Under the pieces are notes generated by a model. The model had not been told where the DNA came from. It ran no database searches and saw nothing but the letters and a program-made list of their open reading frames with translations. DNA of 64,000 bases from Kitasatospora sp. NBC_01287 (GTDB lineage: Bacteria; Actinomycetota; Actinomycetes; Streptomycetales; Streptomycetaceae), in NCBI RefSeq assembly GCF_026340565.1, contig NZ_JAPEPB010000001.1, positions 3,634,501 to 3,698,500 of the forward strand. Direction: 5' to 3'. Shown piece by piece: positions 34,756 to 43,121 of the stretch. A program made the translations under genes and the position numbers. Each line of letters starts with the position of its first letter. Positions within the stretch are counted from its first letter, which is position 1.

Positions 34756-35525
34756 CGCGGATCCGGGCGGTTGAGGCTGTTGGTGGCAGCGGTGACCAGC
34801 AGTGATTCGGGGCTCTGCCGGCCGGTCTCGTCGACCAGGCGGCCATCACGCAGGAAGACCACGCGATCCGCCCAGGCGGCGTGGCGGGCCTCATGGGTGA
34901 CCATCATGGCGGCCGCGCCCTCGTCGCAGCGGGCCCGCAGCAGCGCGAGCACGCTCTCCCCGGTGGTGGAGTCCAGCGCCCCGGTGGGCTCGTCGGCCAG
35001 CACCAGCCGGCGGTCGCCGATCAGCGCCCGGGCGATCGCCACCCGCTGCTGCTGTCCGCCCGACATGTCGTCGGGGAACCGGTCGGCCAGCTCACCGATG
35101 CCTATCTCGGCCAGCGCCGCCAGCGCCTCGCGCCGCGCGGTGCGGGTCGACACCCCGTCCAACTCCCGTGGCAGCATGATGTTCTCCGCCGCGGTCAGGG
35201 CCGGGATCAGGTTGTAGTCCTGGAACACGTAGCCCACCGCCCGCCGCCGCACCTCCGCCAGCTTGCGGCGCGACAGCTCACCCAGCGAGCGCCCCTCCAC
35301 CAGCACCCGCCCGCTGCTCGGGCTGTCCAGCCCACCGGCCAGCGTCAGCAGCGTGGACTTGCCGGACCCCGAAGGACCCATCACCGCCACGAACTCACCC
35401 GGGTAGACCCGCAGGTCCACCTGCCGCAGCGCGTGCACCTCGGCCGCTCCGTGGCCGTGCACCCGGCTCAACTGCTCGAGGTGCAGCACGGGCTCGGTGC
35501 GGTCGGGAAAACCGGCGTCTGTCAT
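34752..35525 (-). CDS. ABC transporter ATP-binding protein (MacB/LolD type)
   Basis: A 257-residue ATPase. Walker A GPSGSGKS, signature DMSGGQQQRVAIARAL, Walker B LVLADEPTGALD and the switch His in MVTHEAR are intact. It overlaps PadR (upstream) and the permease (downstream) by ATGA, so the three genes are translationally coupled and make one exporter unit. ATG at 35525 gives MTDAGFPDRTEPVLHLEQL. Confidence 0.95.
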   Translation of the reverse strand: MTDAGFPDRTEPVLHLEQLSRVHGHGAAEVHALRQVDLRVYPGEFVAVMGPSGSGKSTLLTLAGGLDSPSSGRVLVEGRSLGELSRRKLAEVRRRAVGYVFQDYNLIPALTAAENIMLPRELDGVSTRTARREALAALAEIGIGELADRFPDDMSGGQQQRVAIARALIGDRRLVLADEPTGALDSTTGESVLALLRARCDEGAAAMMVTHEARHAAWADRVVFLRDGRLVDETGRQSPESLLVTAATNSLNRPDPR

Positions 35526-36142
35526 CGTTCCCCCAGGTTCAGCTTGGTCCGGCGCCGCTTGGGCGCTTCGGAAGGCGCGGCGGCGGCAGCGGCCTGCCGC
35601 TCGTGGTGGTTGGCCAGCCGGGTCTCGCAGTGGTCCAGCCAGCGGACCTCGGCCTCGGCCTGGAAGATCAGCTGCTCCAGCACCAGCAGCCAGGCCAGCT
35701 CGGCCCCCTCGGCGGCACCGGCGGCGGCCTCGCCGGCCAGCGCCCGGGCCTTGAGCCGGGTGTAGTCCTGCAGCGCCTGGATGCTGTGCCGGCGCTGGCC
35801 CTGGACCACGGCGTGCACGTCCACCCCGGGCACCGTCACCGCCATCGCGAGCTTGATCGCCAGCTCGTCCCGGGGCGGATTGGTCCGCGGCACCGGTGTG
35901 TCGAACCAGGAGCGCAGCTCGGCGCGTCCCTTCTCTGTGACGGCGTAGAAGAGGTGGCCCTCCTCGTCCTCGCCGTCCGGCACGACCAGGCCGTCGCGCT
36001 CCAGGCGGCCGAGCGTGGTGTACACCTGGCCGACGTTGAGCGGCCAGGTGGCACCGGTGCGGGCCTCGAACTCGATGCGCAGCTGGTAGCCGTAGCGGGG
36101 GCCCTGGTCGAGCAGGGCGAGCAGGCCGTGTCTGATGGACAT
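35522..36142 (-). CDS. PadR-family transcriptional repressor
   Basis: A 206-residue PadR regulator. The N-terminal winged helix is MSIRHGLLALLDQGPRYGYQLRIEFEARTG then NVGQVYTTLGRLERDGLV, with a C-terminal helical dimer domain (LLVLEQLIFQAEAEVRWLDHCE). The translation start is fixed by the conserved MSIRHGLLALL. A double palindromic operator covers that ATG, so there is no room for a ribosome site and the mRNA is probably leaderless. It is expected to repress the padR-ATPase-permease operon until a ligand, perhaps the exported compound, binds. Confidence 0.94.
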   Translation of the reverse strand: MSIRHGLLALLDQGPRYGYQLRIEFEARTGATWPLNVGQVYTTLGRLERDGLVVPDGEDEEGHLFYAVTEKGRAELRSWFDTPVPRTNPPRDELAIKLAMAVTVPGVDVHAVVQGQRRHSIQALQDYTRLKARALAGEAAAGAAEGAELAWLLVLEQLIFQAEAEVRWLDHCETRLANHHERQAAAAAAPSEAPKRRRTKLNLGER

Positions 36143-36164
36143 ACCAGGTATGTATACCCGGTAT
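36141..36164. promoter_or_regulatory. Double palindromic PadR operator overlapping the padR start codon
   Basis: Two 11-bp perfect palindromes of the form ATACCnGGTAT (36141-36151 with centre A, 36154-36164 with centre C) separated by two bases. The padR ATG (36142-36140) is partly inside the first. This A/T-bearing 24-bp block stands out in a very GC-rich background, and PadR-family operators usually have the core ATAC/GTAT, so assignment to the adjacent PadR is strong. Confidence 0.85.
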
Positions 36165-36205
36165 GCAACGAAGCCACAAGCCGCTCTCGCGTACCGTCAC
36201 CAGGT

Positions 36206-37177
36206 GTGAGCCCGCTACGCATCGCGACCTTCAACCTGCTGCACGGCCAGCCACTGGCCGCCGACGGCACCCCGCTGCCCTATCCGGAGCAGGCCGCCGA
36301 TCCGCTCTTCGCGGCGATCACCGCGCTGGACGCCGACGTGCTGGCGCTCCAGGAGGTGGACCGGTACCAGCAGCGCTCCGGCCTGAGCGACCAGAGCGCG
36401 GTGGCCGCGGCGGCGATGGGCGCCGCCGACTGGCGCTTCGCCGCCGCTCTGCACGGGCGCCCGGCGCCGGTGGCCGGCTGGCTGCGCAACCCCGCGGTGC
36501 CGGGCCTGCGGGTCTACGGGCCCGAGGAGGTGGCCACCGCCATCGAGCTGCCCTCCTACGGCACCACCCTGCTCACCCGGCTGCCGGTGCGGCACTGGCG
36601 GGCCCGGCGGTTCGCCCCCGCCCCGTTCGGGCTGCCGCTGCGGGTGGCCGGCCGGCGCGGGCTGACCCCGGTGCCGGACGAGCCGCGCGCGGCACTGGCG
36701 GCCGTCCTGGAGGGCGAACGCGGCCCGTTCACCGTGGTCGCCACCCACCTCTCCTTCGTGCCCGGCTGGAACATGGCGCAGTTGGCCGGGATCCGCCGCT
36801 GGATCGCCGACCTGCCCCGCCCCTACCTGGTGCTCGGCGACTTCAACCTGGTCGGCCCGGTGCCGCGCACCGTGCTCGGCGGGGCCACCGCGCTGGACCG
36901 CGCCCCCGGCGCCCGCCGCCGACCGCGCGAGCCGCGCACCGCCCGCCACCCGCGCCCGCTGCCCGGCCTGCGCCGCCGCCCCGGGCGCGAGGGCCACCCG
37001 CAACTGCGCGGCTGGCACGACCTGGCCCGCACCCCCACCTATCCCTCGCACCGCCCGGCCGTGCAGTTCGACCACGTACTCGCGGTGGGCGTGCCGCGCA
37101 CCGCGGTGGGCACCGTCACGGCGCCCCGGGTCGGGGTGTCGGACCACCGGCCGCTGCTCGTCGAGGTGGAGCTTTAG
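36206..37177 (+). CDS. Endonuclease/exonuclease/phosphatase family protein
   Basis: A 323-residue EEP-fold phosphohydrolase. Catalytic segments: IATFNLLHGQ (Asn), DVLALQEVDR (Glu), GDFNLVG (Asp, Asn), and VGVSDHRPLLVEV (Asp-His). Substrates in the family range from DNA to inositol phosphates and lipids, and none is indicated. GTG at 36206 fits the conserved beginning, with only a weak AGG upstream. It is divergent from padR; the operator at 36141-36164 could also affect its promoter. Confidence 0.9.
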   Translation: MSPLRIATFNLLHGQPLAADGTPLPYPEQAADPLFAAITALDADVLALQEVDRYQQRSGLSDQSAVAAAAMGAADWRFAAALHGRPAPVAGWLRNPAVPGLRVYGPEEVATAIELPSYGTTLLTRLPVRHWRARRFAPAPFGLPLRVAGRRGLTPVPDEPRAALAAVLEGERGPFTVVATHLSFVPGWNMAQLAGIRRWIADLPRPYLVLGDFNLVGPVPRTVLGGATALDRAPGARRRPREPRTARHPRPLPGLRRRPGREGHPQLRGWHDLARTPTYPSHRPAVQFDHVLAVGVPRTAVGTVTAPRVGVSDHRPLLVEVEL

Positions 37178-37272
37178 CGGCGGCGTTGATCGCCCCCACC
37201 TCAACCTGGCCTGCCACAGGACGAACTGATTCAATCTCAGCCAGTAGTCACCACGGGGTTGAGGGGGATGCC

Positions 37273-37599
37273 GTGCCAAGGAACGTCGAACCAACGGTCG
37301 TCAGCATGAATCCGGCTCAGGTCAAGGCGGCCGGGCAGAGTGCCGAGTCGCTCGGGGCACAGCTGCCCCAGGGCAAGATCGAGCTGAACCAGGCCACCGA
37401 CCAGGCGTCGGCCGGCCTGCGCGGCACCGCCACGCTCGCCGCGCTGGACGCCTGCACCACCAGCTGGAACGCGGTGATCGACAGGCTCGCCGCCGACATG
37501 GACAACCAGGGGCGCAACCTGGTCACCAGCGCCGACAACGTTAGCACCGCCAACGGGAGCGTCGCCGACAGCTTCCGCACCATCAACGCCCAGCCGTAG
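37273..37599 (+). CDS. Small WXG100-like helical protein (type VII/ESX-related)
   Basis: A 108-residue protein with the size and two-helix pattern of WXG100 proteins: AAGQSAESLGAQLPQGKIELNQA, a central turn near TSWNAVIDRLA (one Trp, no exact WxG), then a second helix ending ADSFRTINAQP. GTG at 37273 has GAGGGGG 5 bases upstream. It lies 14 bases before a second protein that does carry WQG, so the two are probably co-expressed, perhaps as a heterodimer. No EccC or other ESX core gene is in the window. Confidence 0.7.
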   Translation: MPRNVEPTVVSMNPAQVKAAGQSAESLGAQLPQGKIELNQATDQASAGLRGTATLAALDACTTSWNAVIDRLAADMDNQGRNLVTSADNVSTANGSVADSFRTINAQP

Positions 37600-37613
37600 G
37601 GGGGAGACGAACC

Positions 37614-38258
37614 ATGGACTACGCCACGCTCAGCGCCCTGCGCCCGAGCTCACTCAGCAGCACCGCCACCAGCTACATCGACCTGGGCACCCGGTTCGGC
37701 GCCCAGTGCGACAATTGGGAGGCCGCTGTGGTCGCCCGCACCCGGGCGAACTGGCAGGGCGGCGCCGCCGAGCAGGCGCTGCCGCAACTCCAGCAGACCC
37801 GGAGCCGGCTCGCCGCGGGCGCCGACAACCTGCACGCGATCGGCTACACGCTGACCGAGGGGGCCGAGCAGCTGGAGCAGTGCCAGGCGCAGCTCCAGCA
37901 GTGGGAGCAGCAGGCGAGCCAGTGGGGCTACACGGTGGGTGCCGACGGCAGTCTGACCCTGGCCCCGACCCCGACCCCGCCGACCGACTCCGAGCAGCAG
38001 CGCCAGGCCAAGGCGGGCGCCGACCTGATGGTCGCGCAGGCCGCCATCATCGCCCAGGCCTCGGCGGTCGACGCGCAGAACGCGAGCGCGATCCAGGCGC
38101 TGGCGAGCGCCGCCCAGACGACGGTGGGCACCGGGCAGACCGGCTCGCCCGGCGGCGGCACCGGTGGCGCCCCGGTCTCCGGTGGGCCGGTCGGCGCCGG
38201 GGGCGCCCTGGCCGGCGGGCGCGCGGGCCTCAGCGGCAGCCGGCGCGCCATCGAGTAG
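37614..38258 (+). CDS. WXG100-like protein with extended Gly-rich tail
   Basis: A 214-residue protein. Residues 1-110 form two helices joined by ARTRANWQGGAAEQ, a proper WxG turn, and the second helix is Gln-rich (LEQCQAQLQQWEQQASQW). A Pro/Thr spacer, a third Ala-rich helix and a Gly/Ala-rich tail ending AGLSGSRRAIE follow. GGGGGAG lies 9 bases before the ATG. This layout fits ESX/type VII substrates or their chaperone-like partners. It is paired with the 108-residue gene upstream. Export is inferred from the fold only. Confidence 0.75.
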   Translation: MDYATLSALRPSSLSSTATSYIDLGTRFGAQCDNWEAAVVARTRANWQGGAAEQALPQLQQTRSRLAAGADNLHAIGYTLTEGAEQLEQCQAQLQQWEQQASQWGYTVGADGSLTLAPTPTPPTDSEQQRQAKAGADLMVAQAAIIAQASAVDAQNASAIQALASAAQTTVGTGQTGSPGGGTGGAPVSGGPVGAGGALAGGRAGLSGSRRAIE

Positions 38259-38275
38259 CCCCCGGCGGCCGGCCG

Positions 38276-38303
38276 GTAGCGCGGGTCGGCCGGCCCGCGC
38301 TAC
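38276..38303. terminator. Hairpin between convergent genes
   Basis: A 10-bp perfect stem (38276-38285 with 38294-38303). The right arm includes the stop codon of the convergent phosphatase gene. Confidence 0.75.
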
Positions 38304-39514
38304 TGGCGGGCCAGCCGGCCGTTCTGGTGCGGCAGCTGCTGCGGCGCCCCACTGGTCGCGGGCTCGTACTGGAGCAGCAGCATCGCCGCGTCGTCGCCGA
38401 GCTGCCGGCCGACGTGCCGCACGACGTCGGCGTGCACCCGGTGCAGCACCTCCGACGGGTCGCCGTCCGCCGCGCAGCCCGGCAGCCGCTCGGCCAGCGG
38501 GTAGAAGCGGCCGGCCCGGTCCCGGGCCTCGATCACCCCGTCGGTGAAGAGCAGCACCCGGTCACCGGGCTCGAACGGGACCCGCTGCACCGGCGGCGCG
38601 ACCTCGGCCGGGTCGAGCACCCCCAGCGGCGGAACCGTTTCCGCCAGCTCCAGCGCCCGCACCGAGCCGTCGCCGCGCAGCAGCAGCGGGGCCGGGTGGC
38701 CGCAGTTGACGATCTCGGCGCTGCCGTCCGGCGCCACCCCGATCAGCACCAGGGTGACGAACTCCTCCTCCACCCCGGGGTGGTCGTGCTCGTGCAGCGC
38801 CCGGTCCAGACTGACGGCCAGCCAGCCGGCCACCTTGTCCAGGGCCGGCTCCTGGTGCGCGGCCTCGCGGAACGCGCCCAGCACGGCGGCGGCGGTCTCC
38901 ACCGCGTTCAGCCCCTTGCCGCGCACGTCACCGACCACCGCGCGCACCCCGTGCCGGGTGTTGACCACCTCGTAGAGGTCGCCGCCGATGCGGGCGTGCG
39001 CGGCGGCGGCCGCGTAGTGCACGGCGGCCCGCACGCTGCCCACCCGGTCGGGCACCGAGCGCAGCAGCACCCGGCGGGCGATCTCGGCCACCAGCTGCGC
39101 GTCGGCCAGCGCCTGCTCCTGCCGCACCCGCAGCGTGGCGCTGACCCAGCTGATCGCGGTGACCAGGGCGATCGCGAAGATGGTGGCACTGTGCACCGAC
39201 TCGCCGAGCACGTGGTTGTACCCGGCCAGGCCGAAGGCGGCCAGCTCGGCCAGGAAGCCGGTCAGGATCGGGTACCAGACCCGGCGGCTGACGATCGCCG
39301 CCAGCGCCGGCACGGCGGTGAGCGCCGGTTCGACGGTCACCTCGATGGTGCTGAAGTAGTCCAGGCAGACCACCAGGGCCATGCCGATGAACGGCAGGGC
39401 CAGGGCGGTCCTGGGCCAGGTCCCCGTCGAACGGACGGTGGCCGGACCCCGGGTCGGACCGGCGAACCGGTCGCGGAACCATCCGATCGCGCTCAACTTC
39501 CCGGCGGCGCTCAA
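38300..39514 (-). CDS. Membrane-anchored PP2C/SpoIIE-family serine phosphatase
   Basis: A 404-residue protein. Four or so N-terminal membrane helices (TALALPFIGMALVVCLDYF through SATIFAIALVTAISWV) lead into a coiled linker and a PP2C/SpoIIE domain with ARIGGDLYEVVNTRHG, VVGDVRGKGLNAVETAA and FTDGVIEARD, the aspartate-containing metal motifs. Such enzymes dephosphorylate anti-anti-sigma factors. No anti-sigma pair lies beside it. Start ATG at 39514 (MSAAGKLSAIGWF). The 195 bases upstream to adnB show nothing obvious. Confidence 0.92.
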   Translation of the reverse strand: MSAAGKLSAIGWFRDRFAGPTRGPATVRSTGTWPRTALALPFIGMALVVCLDYFSTIEVTVEPALTAVPALAAIVSRRVWYPILTGFLAELAAFGLAGYNHVLGESVHSATIFAIALVTAISWVSATLRVRQEQALADAQLVAEIARRVLLRSVPDRVGSVRAAVHYAAAAAHARIGGDLYEVVNTRHGVRAVVGDVRGKGLNAVETAAAVLGAFREAAHQEPALDKVAGWLAVSLDRALHEHDHPGVEEEFVTLVLIGVAPDGSAEIVNCGHPAPLLLRGDGSVRALELAETVPPLGVLDPAEVAPPVQRVPFEPGDRVLLFTDGVIEARDRAGRFYPLAERLPGCAADGDPSEVLHRVHADVVRHVGRQLGDDAAMLLLQYEPATSGAPQQLPHQNGRLARQ

Positions 39515-39709
39515 CTTAGGTGTCTCCAGCAGAAGGCGCCCGGTGCTCGCTGAGCACCTGCGACGATGACTGAGGGTGAGGAAATGGGGCCTGTCCGGCG
39601 GCCGAGCAGACGCGGGTGACCGGTTACCGACCCCACAATAGGCGCGAAACGTGCACGACGCATCGGTTTCGCGCGACTCCGTGACGAGTTGGATGCTCTC
39701 TGTGACCTA

Positions 39710-42700
39710 TTAGTCACTCTTCCCGACCAGAAGCGTTTCCAACGCAATCCGGTCAGGAAGTCCTACCGGTCTTTCGATCCGACCGCTGCGGATGTAGCAG
39801 AACGCCGCGGTGACCTGCTCCAGCGGCACCCCGCGCTGCTCGGCCCAGGCCAGCCGGTAGACGGCCAGCTGCAGCGGGTCGGCCTCCTCCCGGTGGCCGG
39901 TCTTCCAGTCGACCACCTCGTACCGGTAGCCACCCTGTGACCCAGCGTCGCCGTCACGCTCCCGGTACACCGCGTCGATCCGGCCGCGCACCACCCGGCC
40001 GCCGAGCACCACCTGCACCGGGGCCTCCACCCGGTAGGGGCGCCGACGCGCGTACGGGCCGTGCAGGAACGCCTCCTTGAGCCGCTCCAGATCGTGCTCG
40101 TCCTCGATCCCGTCGTCCGTCGCGTCCTCGGGGCCCAGCAACGCGTCCGGTTCGAGCAGCGGCAGCGGGGCGTACTGGGCCTGGATCCAGGCGTGGAAGC
40201 GGGTGCCGCGGCGGGCGGCGCCGGCCGGCGGGCGGGGCAGCGGGCGGGCCAGCTCCTGGGCCAGCCCGTCCGGATCGGCGGCCAGCCGCATCAGCTGGGT
40301 GGCCGAGAGGGCCGGCGGCAGCGGCACCGTGCGCCCGGTGCGCCGGGCCCGCTCCAGCTCGCCGAGGAGCGCGGTCAGGTCGCGGTCCCAGGAGTCCACC
40401 TGGCGCTGCTCCTCGGGGGCCAGCCGCTCGGGCCGCGGTGCCGGGGCACCGGCCAGCCGGGCGCCGATCACCTGCGCCACCCGGCGGCGGGCGAGCTGGG
40501 CGCCCTGGTCCAGCGGCAGCGGCCACGGGGTCTCGCCGGCCGGGCGCAGCACCGGGTTCTCGGCATCCTCCAGGGGCGGCTCGGCCCAGTGCTCCACCTC
40601 CCCCGCGCCGGGCAGCTCGGCGTGCGCGCGCAGCGCCTCCAGATACTCGGAGGGACCGCGCCGGGTGCTCTGGGTGGGGCCCCACCAGTGGCCGCCCGCC
40701 AGCAGCAGCGAGCGCGGCCGGGTCACCGCGACGTAGCCAAGGCGCAGCTCCTCGGTGGCGGTCTGGTCCTTCAGCGACGCCTTGAAGGCGGTCATGCCCT
40801 TGGCCGTCCAGCTCCCGACCTCGGGCAGGGTGGCCGCGTCGCCGCGCAGCGGGTAGGGCAGCACCGGGCGGCGGCTGGTCCAGCGCTCGCGGCCGCGGCT
40901 GCTCGGGAAGGCGCCCCTGACCAGCCCGGGCAGCGCCACCACCTCCCACTCCAGGCCCTTGGACTTGTGCACGGTGAGCACCTTCACGGTGTCCTCACCG
41001 CCGGGCAGGCTGCTGTCCAGGCCCCGGTCGTACTCCTCGGCCGCGCGAAGGAAGGCCAGGAAGGCGGTGAGACCCGGATCGCCGTCCAGGTCGGCGAAGC
41101 CGGCCGCGACGTCCAGGAAGGCGCTCAGCGTCTCGCGGCGGCGGGCGGCCAGCGCGAGCGGGGAGGCGGCCAGCTCGACGTCGAGGCCGGTGGCGGCGAG
41201 CACCCGGTGCAGCACGTCCATCAGCGGCTCGGCCAGGGCGCGGCGCAGGTCGCGGATCTCCCTGGCGAGGTGCGCGAAGCGGGTCCTGGCCTGCGGCGAG
41301 AACGGCAGCTCGTCCGGCTGGGCCGCCTCCAGGAAGCTCTCCAGCGCGTCGCTGAGCGAGACCACCTCGGTCGGGTCGGTCTCGGCGACGGCGGCCGCCA
41401 AGGCGTCACCGCCCGCCGAGCGGGCCGAGCGGACCAGCTGGGCGGCACGCCGGCCCAGCAGCGCCAGGTCGCGCGGGCCGATCCGCCAGCGCGGGCCGAT
41501 CAGCAGCCGGACCAGGGCGGCGTTGGCGGTCGGATCCTGGAGCACCTCGCAGACCGCGACCAGGTCGGCCACCTCGGGCAGTTGGAGCAGCCCGCCCAGG
41601 CCAACCACCTCCACCGGGACCTCGCGGACCACCAGCGCGGCGTGGATGTCGGGGAAGGCCGCGCCGCCGCGGCAGAGCACCGCGATCGACCCCGGCGCGG
41701 TGCCGGTGCGGACCAGGTGGGCGATCGAGTCGGCCAGCCAGTCGATCTCCTCGGCGTGGGTGGGCAGCAGCGCCACCCGGGCGAAGCCGTCCAGCTCCGC
41801 CCCGGGTGCGGGGCGCAGCGCCTCGACGCCCGCGTGGCGGGCCCGCAGCGGGGCCGCCAGCTCGTTGGCGAAGGCCAGCAGGCGGCCGCCGCTGCGGCGG
41901 TTCTCGCTGAGCGCGTAGCGGGCGCCCGGGGTGCCGTCGGCCTTGGGGAAGTGGCGCGGGAAGTCGTCCAGGTTGGCCACCGAGGCGCCGCGCCAGCCGT
42001 AGATCGCCTGGCACGGGTCACCGACGGCGGTCACCGGGTGGCCGCCCGGGTGTGCCCCGGTGGCGCCGAAGAGCCCGGCCAGCAGCAGCCGCTGGGCCAC
42101 CGAGGTGTCCTGGTACTCGTCCAGCAGCACCACCCGGTACTGCTCGCGCAGCAGCCGCCCCACCTCGGGGCGCTGCTGGGCCAGGCGGGCCGAGGCGGCG
42201 ATCTGATCGCCGAAGTCCAGCAGGCCGGCCGCGTGCTTGCGGCGGCGGTACTCCTCGACCAGGGTGAGCAGCTGCTGACGGCCCAGGGCTGCCTCGGGGA
42301 CGTCCCGCAGCTCCTGGTTGGTCAGCCTGGCCCCGGCCAGCTCCGCCAGCAGCGCGGTGTCGAAGGCGCGCAGCGCGGCGGGCTCGACCAGGTGCTCGGC
42401 CAGCTCGCCGTCGAGCGCGGTCAGCTCGCTCACCAGGGCCGAGAAGCGGTCCTTGAGCTGCGGGAACGGCCCGCGCGCCGACCGCAGCACCCGGGCGGCC
42501 AGCTGGAACCGGGTGGCGTCGGCCAGCAGCCGGACGTCCGGCTCGATGCCGATCCGCAGGCCGTGCTCCTTGAGCAGCCGGCCGGCGAAGGCGTGGTAGG
42601 TGGAGATCTCCGGCTCCCCGTGGTCCAGCTCACCGTGGTCCGCCGCCCCGACCGGCTGCTCGAAGGGCACGGCCGGCTCCCGCAGACCGGCCCGGGCCAG

Positions 42701-42949
42701 CGCGGTGCGCACCCGCTCGGCCAGTTCGGCGGCGGCCTTGTTGGTGAAGGTCAGCCCGAGCACCTGCTCGGGGCGCACCGCACCGGAGCCGACCAGCCAG
42801 ACCACCCGGGCGGCCATCACCGTGGTCTTGCCCGACCCGGCCCCGGCCACGATCACGGCAGGCTCCAGCGGGGCGCCGATGGCCAGCATCTGCTCCCGGT
42901 TGAAGGGGATGCCGAGCAGCTCCTTGAGCTGGCCGGGGTGGGTGAGCAT
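39710..42949 (-). CDS. adnB: AdnB-like helicase-nuclease subunit
   Basis: A 1079-residue UvrD-type motor fused to a RecB-family nuclease, the second subunit of the mycobacterial-type AdnAB DNA end-resection complex. Walker A VAGAGSGKTTV is near residue 35, with DEYQDTSVAQRLLLAGL, AVGDPCQAIYGWRGA and LTVHKSKGLEWEVV motifs, and a C-terminal nuclease core VVDWKTGHREEADPLQLAVY. The motor motifs are intact, as expected for the active AdnB motor. Starts at 42949 (ATG, MLTHPGQLKELLG) or GTG codons up to 42973 are possible; no clear ribosome site. It follows adnA after a minisatellite-filled gap. Confidence 0.9.
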   Translation of the reverse strand: MLTHPGQLKELLGIPFNREQMLAIGAPLEPAVIVAGAGSGKTTVMAARVVWLVGSGAVRPEQVLGLTFTNKAAAELAERVRTALARAGLREPAVPFEQPVGAADHGELDHGEPEISTYHAFAGRLLKEHGLRIGIEPDVRLLADATRFQLAARVLRSARGPFPQLKDRFSALVSELTALDGELAEHLVEPAALRAFDTALLAELAGARLTNQELRDVPEAALGRQQLLTLVEEYRRRKHAAGLLDFGDQIAASARLAQQRPEVGRLLREQYRVVLLDEYQDTSVAQRLLLAGLFGATGAHPGGHPVTAVGDPCQAIYGWRGASVANLDDFPRHFPKADGTPGARYALSENRRSGGRLLAFANELAAPLRARHAGVEALRPAPGAELDGFARVALLPTHAEEIDWLADSIAHLVRTGTAPGSIAVLCRGGAAFPDIHAALVVREVPVEVVGLGGLLQLPEVADLVAVCEVLQDPTANAALVRLLIGPRWRIGPRDLALLGRRAAQLVRSARSAGGDALAAAVAETDPTEVVSLSDALESFLEAAQPDELPFSPQARTRFAHLAREIRDLRRALAEPLMDVLHRVLAATGLDVELAASPLALAARRRETLSAFLDVAAGFADLDGDPGLTAFLAFLRAAEEYDRGLDSSLPGGEDTVKVLTVHKSKGLEWEVVALPGLVRGAFPSSRGRERWTSRRPVLPYPLRGDAATLPEVGSWTAKGMTAFKASLKDQTATEELRLGYVAVTRPRSLLLAGGHWWGPTQSTRRGPSEYLEALRAHAELPGAGEVEHWAEPPLEDAENPVLRPAGETPWPLPLDQGAQLARRRVAQVIGARLAGAPAPRPERLAPEEQRQVDSWDRDLTALLGELERARRTGRTVPLPPALSATQLMRLAADPDGLAQELARPLPRPPAGAARRGTRFHAWIQAQYAPLPLLEPDALLGPEDATDDGIEDEHDLERLKEAFLHGPYARRRPYRVEAPVQVVLGGRVVRGRIDAVYRERDGDAGSQGGYRYEVVDWKTGHREEADPLQLAVYRLAWAEQRGVPLEQVTAAFCYIRSGRIERPVGLPDRIALETLLVGKSD

Positions 42950-42991
42950 GGCCACCACGGTAGTCGGCGGCACGGACAGCGCGGCCGGGAG

Positions 42992-43100
42992 CGGGTGGTC
43001 AGGCCAGGATGGTCAGGCCGGGGTGGTCAGGCCAGGGCGGTCAGGCCAGTCAAGCCAGGGCGGTCAGGCCGGGGTGGTCAGGCCAGTCAGGCCGGGGCGG
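42992..43100. repeat. Minisatellite in the adnA-adnB gap
   Basis: About eight copies of a 10-14-bp unit with core GGTCAGGCC (for example at 42997, 43011, 43025, 43039, 43062 and 43076, plus shorter GTCAAGCC/GTCAGGCC copies at 43049 and 43086). It fills most of the 170 bases between the adnA stop and the adnB start. Confidence 0.85.
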
Positions 43101-43121
43101 CCGGGGCGGCCGGGGGCAACG

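Noticed and set aside
42992..43100. CRISPR-like array
   Set aside because: Units are 10-14 bp with no constant repeat of CRISPR length, no unique spacers and no cas genes; it is a minisatellite.
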